DNA of 64,000 nucleotides from an uncultured Pseudomonadota bacterium. Lineage in GTDB: Bacteria > Pseudomonadota > Gammaproteobacteria > Burkholderiales > SG8-39. The stretch lies in contig CAIXPL010000006.1 in the NCBI GenBank assembly GCA_903921325.1, positions 30,753-94,752 on the forward strand, written 5' to 3'. The notes under the pieces were generated by a model, which did not search any database, was not told where the DNA came from, and worked only from the letters and a program-made list of their open reading frames with translations. Position numbers and translations under genes: made by a program. Shown one piece after another: positions 9,710 to 16,326 of the stretch (its first letter is position 1; each line of letters starts with the position of its first letter).

Positions 9710-9828
9710 GCTTTGGGCTCCTGACTGCGACCTGCCGCAGCGGATCGTATGAGTACGCTGGAGTTCGTGCCACGTTGCCGGCGCAACTTGGAACTGCACG
9801 TCTCACCGCCCGCTGCATCTGCAACAAG

Positions 9829-9857
9829 GTTGTCCCCGCATACGCGGGGGTGCTGGC
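9829..9857. repeat. Hairpin resembling a single type I-E CRISPR repeat
   Basis: CCCCGC (9834-9839) and GCGGGG (9844-9849) flank the 4-nt loop ATAC, the same stem, loop length and spacing as type I-E CRISPR repeats, preceded by GTTGT and followed by GTGCTGGC. Only one copy is present and there are no spacers or cas genes, so this is not an array. It could be an orphan repeat or an unrelated hairpin. Confidence 0.3.
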
Positions 9858-9889
9858 CGTGCATTACGGGTACAGTCGTTAAAAAACGC

Positions 9890-9918
9890 TTGTACGGACG
9901 ATGTCCGGACAATATGAT
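9890..9918 (+). promoter_or_regulatory. tacAT promoter with an operator palindrome between the boxes
   Basis: TTGTAC (9890-9895) and TATGAT (9913-9918) are separated by 17 bp. TTGTACGGA (9890-9898) and TCCGGACAA (9904-9912) form an inverted repeat matching at 8 of 9 positions that fills the space from the -35 box to just before the -10 box. A repressor bound here would block RNA polymerase, as expected for autoregulation by a TacA/TacT complex. Confidence 0.62.
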
Positions 9919-9946
9919 GCGGCAACGAACCAAAAAAGGAGTCGCC

Positions 9947-10225
9947 ATGACCGCAGCCATTCATTCCAAATCTGAGCGCATTGATGTTCGTGCCAGCACG
10001 CCTGTGAAGCAATTACTTCAGGAAGCGGCGCGCGTGGCGCACAAAAGTGTGAGCGAGTTTCTGCTTGACGCGGGCATCATCGCGGCCAACCAGACCTTGG
10101 CTGACCGCACCCGGTTTGAACTGAGCGATGAGAAGTGGCTGGCGTTTCAGGCTGCATTGGACCAGCCCGTGAGCGCCAAGCCCAAACTCAAGAAGCTTTT
10201 GTCTGAGCCGGGGCTGCTTGGTTGA
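9947..10225 (+). CDS. tacA: TacA-like antitoxin, DUF1778 ribbon-helix-helix protein
   Basis: 92-residue antitoxin of a GNAT-type toxin-antitoxin pair. ATG 9947 follows a strong AAGGAG (9935-9940). SERIDVRASTPVKQLLQEAARVAHKSVSEFLLDAG is the DUF1778 ribbon-helix-helix DNA-binding region; FELSDEKWLAFQAALDQP and the KPKLKKLLSEPG tail are the conserved toxin-neutralising segment. Its TGA overlaps the TTG start of the acetyltransferase. The upstream promoter carries a palindrome suited to autorepression. Confidence 0.92.
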   Translation: MTAAIHSKSERIDVRASTPVKQLLQEAARVAHKSVSEFLLDAGIIAANQTLADRTRFELSDEKWLAFQAALDQPVSAKPKLKKLLSEPGLLG

Positions 10226-10734
10226 GTTCGCAGGCTTACGAGCCTGTTCGCAAACTGGCCGGTTCGGACGCGATTGAGTCCTTCGATTGTGGCCAGAGCG
10301 CACTGAACCAGTTTTTGCAGCGCTTTGCGCTCGTCAACCAAAAATCCAATAGTGCGCAAACCTACGTGAGCTGCCATTCGGGCTCGGTCGTTGGTTTCTA
10401 CAGCTTGGCGGTTGGCAGTGTGGAGCCATCCAATGCGGCACCGCGTGTGACCAAAGGCATTCCACAACACCCCGTGCCGGTGATGATTCTGGCCCGGCTT
10501 GCCGTGGACCTTCAGCACCAAGGCGCAGGGCTTGGCAAAGCACTGCTCAAAGATGCGCTGCTGCGAACGGCACAAGCGGCGGACATTGCCGGGATTCGTG
10601 CACTGCTGGTGCATGCCAAAGACGAGCCTGCCAGGCAGTGGTATCTCAATTGGGAGTTTGAACCCAGCCCATCCGATCCGTTCCACCTGTTCCTTTTGAT
10701 GAAGGCCATCAAGGCCATAGTAGGCAAAGCCTGA
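10222..10734 (+). CDS. tacT: TacT-like toxin, GNAT acetyltransferase acting on aminoacyl-tRNA
   Basis: Family members acetylate the amino group of aminoacyl-tRNAs and stop translation. The 170-residue protein starts at TTG 10222, overlapping the tacA stop. FDCGQSALNQFLQRFA near residues 22-37 is the TacT N-terminal mark; ILARLAVDLQHQGAGLGKALL carries the acetyl-CoA-binding loop (QGAGLG); VHAKDEPARQWYLNWEFEPSP holds the Tyr used in catalysis by the family. The usual GF after the Tyr is WEF here. All key residues appear present, so I call it intact. Confidence 0.92.
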   Translation: MSSQAYEPVRKLAGSDAIESFDCGQSALNQFLQRFALVNQKSNSAQTYVSCHSGSVVGFYSLAVGSVEPSNAAPRVTKGIPQHPVPVMILARLAVDLQHQGAGLGKALLKDALLRTAQAADIAGIRALLVHAKDEPARQWYLNWEFEPSPSDPFHLFLLMKAIKAIVGKA

Positions 10735-10775
10735 GTTTGACCTGACCGTCCCCATGACAGCAATCCGACTTGAGA

Positions 10776-10940
10776 TCAGTGGTTGCTGACCCAGTTTTCA
10801 ACACGCAGGTCAGAGAAATTTGCAAAGTCTGCTTCGTTGCTGGTGACCAGCGTCACCCCTAGAGCGACTGCATGCGAGGCGATGAGTTTGTCCAGCGCGT
10901 CTCGGTTGCGCTGACTGTGAGTGCCGACCGCTTTCGTCGC
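10776..10940 (-). pseudogene. 3' remnant of a second vapC
   Basis: On the minus strand this stretch encodes RNRDALDKLIASHAVALG, then VTLVTSNEADFANF and RVENWVSNH before TGA, close to the last 45 or so residues of the intact VapC at 8798-9211. The N-terminal half with Asp8 and the LAE Glu is missing. A TAA stop shared with the end of the next gene (10941-10943) marks the break, and the segment just inside it is degraded. It has no start codon and no antitoxin, so it is dead. It points to an earlier duplication or recombination between toxin genes. Confidence 0.85.
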
Positions 10941-11384
10941 TTACAGCGAGGTGGGTGAGACCCCGAAATACGCTCTGACCTTCGCTAGGACCTGGCGCTC
11001 GGTCATCTTGTCTTCAGTCTGAATGGCCACTACCCGATCGCCCTGGTGCTGTTTAACGAGCCTCGCATTCAGCTCGCCCTTTGCCTCGCCAGGACCAAAG
11101 ATCAGTAATTCCTTGTAATCACCGGCGGCGGTGATGACAGCGTCGTAGTAGGCGTTGAAGTCATTCGTAAGCGCGTTTTGCTGTTTGTCATCGGCGGGCA
11201 CCTGATGCGCTTCATAAGATCCTTTCAGTGGCGAGTCGCCGCCGCGCTCCAGATGCCTCTCAACATTCGAGCTAATGAACTGGCTGGTTTCCGTGTCGGC
11301 GGTAAGACCGACAATTTGCGCTTTGCGATGGTCGATCCAGATCCCTGCGCTGCGCATCGTGGTATGCGTTGTGGTCTTGGTCAT
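10941..11384 (-). CDS. Small eRF1/host-attachment-like protein of unknown function
   Basis: 147 residues. I prefer ATG 11384 because GAGGAG lies 10 bp upstream; an in-frame TTG at 11393 is too close to that site. The sequence has GIWIDHRKAQIVGL at the start, ELLIFGPGEAKGELNARL in the middle and TEDKMTERQVLAKVRAYF at the end, a pattern seen in small proteins annotated as translational-machinery or eRF1-domain-2-like. The role is not established. The stop of the polyphosphate kinase gene is not between them: ppk2 ends at 11400, downstream of this start on the same strand, so both genes could be on one transcript with ppk2 first. Confidence 0.55.
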   Translation of the reverse strand: MTKTTTHTTMRSAGIWIDHRKAQIVGLTADTETSQFISSNVERHLERGGDSPLKGSYEAHQVPADDKQQNALTNDFNAYYDAVITAAGDYKELLIFGPGEAKGELNARLVKQHQGDRVVAIQTEDKMTERQVLAKVRAYFGVSPTSL

Positions 11385-11399
11385 GACGCGCAATCTCCT

Positions 11400-12290
11400 C
11401 TACTTGAGTATTTTTCGAATACTGCCCAGCTCTCGAATCCGGGCAGCGCTGGCCTTCGGGTAGGACATGTCCAGTGAGCGCAGCAGATCCAGAACCACCT
11501 CGGAGACGATCAACTGTGCGTTGGCCTTGTCGTCTGCCGGGACCACATACCAGGGCGAGTTGGCGGTGCTGGTCGCGCCGAGGCATTTCTCATAGGCCGC
11601 CCGGTATTGCGGCCAGCAGGCACGCTCGGTGATATCGGCAAGACTGAACTTCCAATTTTTGTCAGGGTCATTGATACGATCTATGAAACGTTTGCGCTGC
11701 TCGCCCTTGGACAGGTGCAGAAAGAATTTGATGATCCGGGTGCCATTGCCATTGAGATGCTCTTCCAGATGGGTGATCGACTGATATCGGTCATGCCAGG
11801 TGGCGGGGCCAGGATTTTTGCCCCCAGGTACGCCCTCACTGCGCAGGATGTCCGGATGGACTCGGGTGATCAGCACTTCTTCATAGTAGGACCGATTGAA
11901 AATGCCGATGCGGCCGCGCTCGGGAAGCTCACGGGTGGTGCGCCAGAGAAAGTCGTGCTGCAGCTCGGCGACACTCGGATGCTTGAAGCTGAATACCTGG
12001 CAACCCTGCGGATTGACTCCGGACATGACGTGCTTGATTGCCCCGTCTTTTCCTGCCGCGTCCATGCCCTGAAAAATGAGCAGCAGTGCGATTTTGTTTT
12101 CTGCATACAGCAGTTGCTGCAAGTCGCTTAACTGCGTTGCGTGCTCCTTCAGAAGCTGCGCGCATTGCTCGAGCGAGGTGTAGAGCGGCGGCTCGATGGT
12201 CGGCCACTCTTTCAGGGTAACCGTCGTCCCTTCTTTGACCTGGTATTGTTTGCAGTCGATGCTCACTGTGCGCCACGAGTGATGAGTCAT
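11400..12290 (-). CDS. ppk2: Polyphosphate kinase 2, class I
   Basis: Transfers phosphate between polyphosphate and nucleoside diphosphates. Walker A is GMDAAGKDG (about residues 75-83), the lid and Walker B region includes GRIGIFNRSYYEEVLITRVHP, and FLHLSKGEQRKRF and DPDKNWKFSLADITER are class I PPK2 marks. Start ATG 12290 gives a 296-residue protein of normal length; ATG 12317 is possible. Starting farther upstream (12419) is unlikely because that region carries the tail of another gene on the plus strand. The eRF1-like gene follows 15 bp downstream. Confidence 0.9.
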   Translation of the reverse strand: MTHHSWRTVSIDCKQYQVKEGTTVTLKEWPTIEPPLYTSLEQCAQLLKEHATQLSDLQQLLYAENKIALLLIFQGMDAAGKDGAIKHVMSGVNPQGCQVFSFKHPSVAELQHDFLWRTTRELPERGRIGIFNRSYYEEVLITRVHPDILRSEGVPGGKNPGPATWHDRYQSITHLEEHLNGNGTRIIKFFLHLSKGEQRKRFIDRINDPDKNWKFSLADITERACWPQYRAAYEKCLGATSTANSPWYVVPADDKANAQLIVSEVVLDLLRSLDMSYPKASAARIRELGSIRKILK

Positions 12291-12406
12291 CGGCACAGGC
12301 TGACCCAAGGTCGGCATTACGGTCTGTGCGGCTGCACACGCAGACTTTGCCGTATTCGATTGCGCACTACCTGTAGTCCTCGATAGTCGCTTCCCGCCCA
12401 ATCTAA

Positions 12407-12562
12407 GCTGATCGAGCACAGATCATCGTATTCAAGGTGCACGCTTGGGACGTCAATTGTCCGCAGCCTATTCCGCAGCGATTGGAGGCCGGGGAGGTCG
12501 CCAAATTGCTCGCCGAGCGTGACCGGCGGATTGCAGAGCTGGAAGCGCGGCTAAGGTTGTAG
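12407..12562 (+). pseudogene. 3' remnant of a pyridoxamine-phosphate-oxidase-like gene
   Basis: The plus strand encodes about 51 residues ending in TAG: QIIVFKVHAWDVNCPQPIPQ followed by an LAERDRRIAELEARL coiled tail. VHAWDxNCPQxIPxR plus such a tail is typical of the C-terminus of PNPOx-like flavin-binding proteins of about 200 residues. No start codon or flavin-binding domain precedes it; a TAA at 12404 closes the frame. The rest of the gene has been lost, presumably when the ppk2 region was joined here. Confidence 0.7.
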
Positions 12563-12694
12563 TCTTCGAATGGGCAAACCGGAAGGTAGGCAAGTGCGAG
12601 TTGGTCGGACACCGAAGGTGGTTTACTGGTGATTTTGATTGTCACGGCGTCAGGCAGTCTCGCTACAATGCCCCGAACGACAAAGGATATCGAG

Positions 12695-13216
12695 ATGAAT
12701 CGATCGCTATTGCGTGGATTGGGTTGTGCAGTGCTCGTCGTGGCGAGCGTGGAGTGTGCACTTGCCGATGTGACGCCCATGCCGGCAGGCGCTGGCACGT
12801 CGAGCACCAGCGCACCGAGCACCAGCGCATCGAGTACCAGCGCATCGAGTACCAGCACGAGACAGACGCCTGAGCGCTACCAGGTGGTGGTACAGGTGAG
12901 CGATGACGATCCTGCCAAATGGACGCTCGCCCTCAACAACGTAAAGAACGTGCAAGCCATGCTGGGCGCGGCCAGTGTCGACATCGAAATCGTTGCCTAT
13001 GGCCCCGGCATTGGCATGCTGCTTCAGGAGTCAGTCGCAGGACCCGGAGTAAAGCAAGCGATCGCGGGCGGTGTGCGTGTCGCCGCCTGCGAGAACACCA
13101 TGAAGAGCCGTGGGCTGATCAAGGACGACATGCTGCCCCAGTTGCTCTACGTGCCTGCCGGGGTGGTCGAATTGATGAAGCGGCAGCACGAGGGCTATGC
13201 CTATATCCGTCCCTGA
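12695..13216 (+). CDS. Exported DsrE-fold protein with a Ser/Thr repeat linker
   Basis: 173 residues. ATG 12695 follows AAAGGA and begins a signal peptide cut after ECALA (about residue 24). Then comes a low-complexity TSSTSAPSTSASSTSAS linker encoded by a 15-bp tandem repeat, then a DsrE/DsrF-like domain: YQVVVQVSDDDPAKWTLALNNVKN, VDIEIVAYGPGIGML, GGVRVAACENTM and YVPAGVVELMKRQHEGYAYIRP. Cys in AACENTM is at the position of the sulfur-relay Cys of the family. Periplasmic DsrE-like proteins of this kind are known but their role is mostly unclear. glpK follows after 54 bp. Confidence 0.75.
   Translation: MNRSLLRGLGCAVLVVASVECALADVTPMPAGAGTSSTSAPSTSASSTSASSTSTRQTPERYQVVVQVSDDDPAKWTLALNNVKNVQAMLGAASVDIEIVAYGPGIGMLLQESVAGPGVKQAIAGGVRVAACENTMKSRGLIKDDMLPQLLYVPAGVVELMKRQHEGYAYIRP
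12803..12862 (+). repeat. 15-bp tandem repeat, four units, inside the DsrE-like gene
   Basis: Units AGCACCAGCGCACCG, AGCACCAGCGCATCG, AGTACCAGCGCATCG and a diverged AGTACCAGCACGAGA run head to tail and keep the frame, encoding Ser/Thr/Ala-rich pentads. Copy-number change would only alter linker length. Confidence 0.85.
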
Positions 13217-13270
13217 ACGACTTGAGCAAGGGCAGGGTGACCGGGCCTTGAACATGATAGGCGCTTTTGC

Positions 13271-14764
13271 GTGAGCTACCTCCTCGCGCTAGACCAGGGC
13301 ACGACCAGCTCGCGCAGTGTGCTCTTCGAAGCCTGCGGCTTGGTGGTGGCAATTGCGCAGCGCGAGATCAGGCAACACTATCGCTATCCGGGCTGGGTCG
13401 AACACGATCCGGTCGAGATCTGGGAAAGCCAGTTGCAGACTGCACGCCAGGTGCTTGCCACTGCGCAGGTCAGTGCCGCTCAAGTCCGCGCGATCGGCAT
13501 CACCAATCAGCGTGAAACCACGCTTCTATGGGATCGTCGCACCGGCGAGCCGGTGTATCCGGCCATCGTCTGGCAGGATCGGCGCACCGAGGCGGCCTGC
13601 GAACGGTTGCGTGAGGGTGATCTGGCGGTGCAGATCGCTGAGAAGACCGGGTTACGCATCGATCCCTATTTTTCTGCAACCAAACTGCAATGGCTGCTCA
13701 ATGAAGTCAGTGGCGTCCGCGCACGGGCCGAGCGCGGCGAGCTCGCCTTCGGCACGGTTGACTGCTGGCTGCTGTGGAAACTCTCAGGCGGCACTGCACA
13801 CGCTACCGATGTGAGTAATGCTTCGCGCTCCATGCTGTTTGATGTTGAGCGCTCAGCGTGGGACAGCGAATTGCTCGACCGGTTTCAAATACCCGCAGCG
13901 GTCCTGCCGCAGGTGTTGCCCTCAGTGGCAGCGTTTGGGCGAACCCAGGCCGATTGGCTGGGCGGCACGATTCCGATTTGCGGCATTGCAGGCGATCAGC
14001 AAAGTGCACTATTCGGTCAAGCCTGTTTCAGTCCGGGCATGGCCAAGAATACCTACGGCACCGGCTGCTTCATGCTGATGCATACCGGCGAGGAGCGCCA
14101 TCGCTCAGACAACGGCCTGATTACCACTCGTGCCGCGCAGTCAGGGGCAACCGCCGAGTTCGCTCTGGAGGGCAGCGTGTTCATCGGCGGTGCCGTAGTG
14201 CAGTGGTTGCGCGATGGTCTGGGGCTGATTGAGCGCAGTGGCGATATTGAAGCCCTGGCGGCGAGCGTGCCTGATAGTGGCGGAGTGACGGTGGTGCCGG
14301 CCTTCACCGGGCTTGGGGCACCGTATTGGGATTTGCAGGCGCGCGGTGTCATCAGTGGCCTGACTCGCGGTACCACGCGGGCGCACCTGGCGCGTGCCGC
14401 GTTAGAGAGTATTGCGTTTCAAAGCGCAAGCGTGCTGCAGGCGATGGCGCGCGATGCGCAGGCGCGTGGCGCCGCACGGCTGCTGGAACTGCGGGTCGAT
14501 GGGGGCGCGTGCGTCAATGATTTGCTCATGCAATTCCAGGCAGACCTGCTAGGCATTCCGGTGCTGCGACCGCGCGTCAGTGAAACGACTGCCCTGGGCG
14601 CGGCTTACCTGGCTGGTTTGGGTAGCGGCCTTTATGCCAGCCGCGATGAGTTGGTGAGTTTGTGGCAACTCGATCGGCGTTTCGAGCCGGCCATGCCACA
14701 GGCGCTCGCTATCGAGCGCCTGGCGCAGTGGGAACGCGCGGTGCGGCAGGCTACTGCGCGGTAA
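13271..14764 (+). CDS. glpK: Glycerol kinase
   Basis: Phosphorylates glycerol to glycerol 3-phosphate. GTG start 13271 gives [15 protein letters not shown] at the N-terminus, the ATPase-fold phosphate loop. Further family marks are [36 protein letters not shown] and [11 protein letters not shown], and [14 protein letters not shown]. 497 residues is the usual length. No glycerol facilitator (glpF) or dehydrogenase (glpD) is next to it, so it appears to stand alone. Confidence 0.95.
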   Translation: MSYLLALDQGTTSSRSVLFEACGLVVAIAQREIRQHYRYPGWVEHDPVEIWESQLQTARQVLATAQVSAAQVRAIGITNQRETTLLWDRRTGEPVYPAIVWQDRRTEAACERLREGDLAVQIAEKTGLRIDPYFSATKLQWLLNEVSGVRARAERGELAFGTVDCWLLWKLSGGTAHATDVSNASRSMLFDVERSAWDSELLDRFQIPAAVLPQVLPSVAAFGRTQADWLGGTIPICGIAGDQQSALFGQACFSPGMAKNTYGTGCFMLMHTGEERHRSDNGLITTRAAQSGATAEFALEGSVFIGGAVVQWLRDGLGLIERSGDIEALAASVPDSGGVTVVPAFTGLGAPYWDLQARGVISGLTRGTTRAHLARAALESIAFQSASVLQAMARDAQARGAARLLELRVDGGACVNDLLMQFQADLLGIPVLRPRVSETTALGAAYLAGLGSGLYASRDELVSLWQLDRRFEPAMPQALAIERLAQWERAVRQATAR

Positions 14765-14796
14765 TAGGCGCCGTTGGCAGCACCCGGGCGCTTCTC

Positions 14797-14949
14797 TCAG
14801 GTCGCTGCCCCCTGCCGGGCGAGGTAACGCCTGCGCATCTGCTTGAGAACAAACAAGGCGAGCAGGGCGGTGAGGACATCCATCGCGATGACCACGGAAA
14901 ACACGGGCACCCAGCTACCGACGCTGTGCCAATTCCCCGCGTGAGGGGT
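14797..14949 (-). pseudogene. C-terminal remnant of an MFS (oxalate/formate-type) transporter
   Basis: Directly after the SDR stop and in the same frame, the minus strand encodes AGNWHSVGSWVPVFSVVIAM, then DVLTALLALFVLKQMRRRYLAR before TGA. A last membrane helix followed by LFVLKxMRRRYLAR resembles the C-terminus of OFA-family MFS carriers. There is no start and the other eleven helices are absent. It may be the scar of a transporter replaced or removed next to the SDR. Confidence 0.55.
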
Positions 14950-15702
14950 TCAGGTCCGCACCCACCCGCCATCAACGTAGAGCGTCTGGCCGGTGGTGAA
15001 CGCGGCGTCATCACTGGTGAGAAACGAGAGGGTCCCGACCAGATCGTCGGGTACCTGAATGCGCGGAATCGCCTGATGCGCAGACACGCGCGCAAAACGT
15101 TCTTCCGAGCGCGGATTGGTGATCGTCGTCCCCACGGTGCGGGTGAGGCTCGGAGCGATTGCGTTGACCGTGATGCCATCGGCGGCCAGATCGCTCGCCA
15201 GGGCCCGGGTCAGGCCGATCACACCGCCTTTACTCGCAATGTAATGGGCGTAGCCGGTCACCGGGGTGGAAAACGTGTTCGAGGCCATATTGACGATGCG
15301 GCCCCAGTGACGCTCGCGCATGCCGGGCACAAAGGCGTGTGCGGTCAGAAACATCGAATCCAGATTGATGGCCATGACCCGGCGCCACTGCGCGAAATCG
15401 ATACTGTCAAACGGCTGATTGGGGAAAATTCCCGCATTGTTGACGAGAATGTCGCAGTGGCCGAAGCGCACTTTCACCTGCTCGGCCAGGTGCATCACTT
15501 CGTCCTCATTGGACACATCGCAGCGCACCGCGAGTCCATCGCGTCCTGCCGCGCGTACGAGCGCCAGAGTGTCACTTGCATCGTCGATATCGGCGAGCAC
15601 AATATGAGCACCATCCTCGGCCAGTCGCTTCGCGTAGGCTTGACCGATGCCGGCAGCGGCGCCGGTGATGACGGCGATGCGGTCTTTATGTCCCTTGCCC
15701 AT
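14950..15702 (-). CDS. Short-chain dehydrogenase/reductase
   Basis: NAD(P)-dependent oxidoreductase of the classical SDR type, 250 residues. TGAAAGIG (about residues 14-21) is the cofactor loop, NNAG the strand-4 motif, and YIASKGG carries the catalytic Tyr and Lys; the catalytic Ser lies in NMASNTFS. LADIDD after strand 2 has an acidic residue, which suggests NAD(H) over NADP(H). Substrate unknown. The gene is divergent from the following one across 74 bp that contain a palindrome. Confidence 0.9.
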   Translation of the reverse strand: MGKGHKDRIAVITGAAAGIGQAYAKRLAEDGAHIVLADIDDASDTLALVRAAGRDGLAVRCDVSNEDEVMHLAEQVKVRFGHCDILVNNAGIFPNQPFDSIDFAQWRRVMAINLDSMFLTAHAFVPGMRERHWGRIVNMASNTFSTPVTGYAHYIASKGGVIGLTRALASDLAADGITVNAIAPSLTRTVGTTITNPRSEERFARVSAHQAIPRIQVPDDLVGTLSFLTSDDAAFTTGQTLYVDGGWVRT

Positions 15703-15727
15703 GGCGTCTCCCTGTCGGTCTTGATTT

Positions 15728-15743
15728 TGTGATCATGATCACG
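15728..15743. promoter_or_regulatory. CRP/FNR-type palindrome
   Basis: TGTGATCATGATCACG matches TGTGA-N6-TCACA at 9 of 10 conserved positions, and the inner 14 bp are a perfect palindrome. It sits between the divergent SDR and cyclotransferase-like genes, 25 bp from the first start and 33 bp from the second. A CRP/FNR-family regulator site is a fair guess, without other support. Confidence 0.45.
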
Positions 15744-15776
15744 TGGGGGCGGGTGCTTTGTCCAGCGAGTTCGAAG

Positions 15777-16166
15777 ATGAATCTGTTCAGCTACGGGTCC
15801 CTGATGTTCGATCCGGTATTGATGCAAGTGGTGGGGCGCCTCGCGCGCTCGCAGCCAGGACACCTGCTTGGCTGGTCGCGCCATGCAATCCAGGGAGAAA
15901 TCTATCCGGCCGCCATCCCTGTCCCCGGCGCCAGCATCGAGGGTCGGGTATGGCTCGATCTGACTGTCGAGGAAGTGTCCGCACTCGATCGTTTCGAGTC
16001 TGACGAGTACCGCCGCGTGAACGTCCTCGTCGAGGTGGACGGTGCGCGGGTGCCCTGCTTTGTCTACGAGTGGCGCGATCGCTCGCGCATGCTTGCGCAG
16101 GACTGGTCGCCTGAGGCGTTTCGCGAGACCGGGTTGGCGGGTTTTGTACAACAGCGGTCAGGTTGA
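15777..16166 (+). CDS. Gamma-glutamylcyclotransferase-like (AIG2) protein
   Basis: 129 residues from ATG 15777; the in-frame GTG at 15729 lies inside the palindrome and adds nothing recognisable. NLFSYGSLMFDPVL gives the YGSL substrate-binding motif and LDRFESDEYRRV gives the Glu that acts as base in this family. Members release 5-oxoproline from gamma-glutamyl compounds. Interesting in that a 5-oxoprolinase/hydantoinase pair lies 4 kb downstream, but the reaction here is not proven. Confidence 0.78.
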   Translation: MNLFSYGSLMFDPVLMQVVGRLARSQPGHLLGWSRHAIQGEIYPAAIPVPGASIEGRVWLDLTVEEVSALDRFESDEYRRVNVLVEVDGARVPCFVYEWRDRSRMLAQDWSPEAFRETGLAGFVQQRSG

Positions 16167-16197
16167 ATTGCGGCGCGGGCGCACCAGAAAGGAGCGT

Positions 16198-16326
16198 ATG
16201 AGGGGTTTTTGCGTAGTCACGGTGCGGCTGTGCTGGCCGAGACGGTCGGCGGGCGCTTGGGTTGGCACAGCGCGGGTCGGTCTAATCCACCCATTTGGCA
16301 CAGGGTTTGCAAGACCCTCACCATGA
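16198..16326 (+). CDS. Possible 42-residue leader ORF coupled to the amidohydrolase
   Basis: ATG 16198 has the strongest ribosome-binding site in this area (AAAGGAG, 16188-16194), and the frame stays open for 42 codons and ends at TGA 16324-16326, overlapping the ATG at 16323 of the next gene (ATGA). The downstream gene has no Shine-Dalgarno sequence of its own at 16323. The peptide (MRGFCVVTVRLCWPRRSAG at its start) resembles nothing I know. It may serve translational coupling rather than code for a functional peptide; equally, a TTG at 16209 could be the true start of the large gene. Confidence 0.4.
   Translation: MRGFCVVTVRLCWPRRSAGAWVGTARVGLIHPFGTGFARPSP

Larger units (their letters stand above)
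9445..9946. other. 500-bp spacer between vapBC and tacAT
   Basis: This stretch holds the divergent promoters and operators of the two toxin-antitoxin operons at its ends, a rho-independent terminator at 9686-9709 and a hairpin resembling a lone CRISPR repeat at 9829-9857. I see no convincing gene in 9502-9685 or 9710-9828; open frames there have no family features. Confidence 0.6.

Noticed and set aside
9552..9827. An open frame of about 90 codons on the minus strand upstream of vapBC
   Set aside because: It spans the GC-rich terminator at 9686-9709 and has a Cys/Arg-rich, featureless translation; no ribosome site or family match seen.
9829..9857. A CRISPR array
   Set aside because: Only one repeat-like hairpin exists, with no second copy, no spacers and no cas genes, so it is kept only as a lone repeat-like element.
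12403..12858. A minus-strand open frame with repeated LVLDAL stretches
   Set aside because: It is the shadow of the 15-bp repeat in the exported DsrE-like gene and of the PNPOx remnant.
14662..15732. A 356-codon plus-strand frame over the SDR gene
   Set aside because: It is antisense to a clear SDR whose motifs are all in order, and its translation is His/Arg-rich with no domain.
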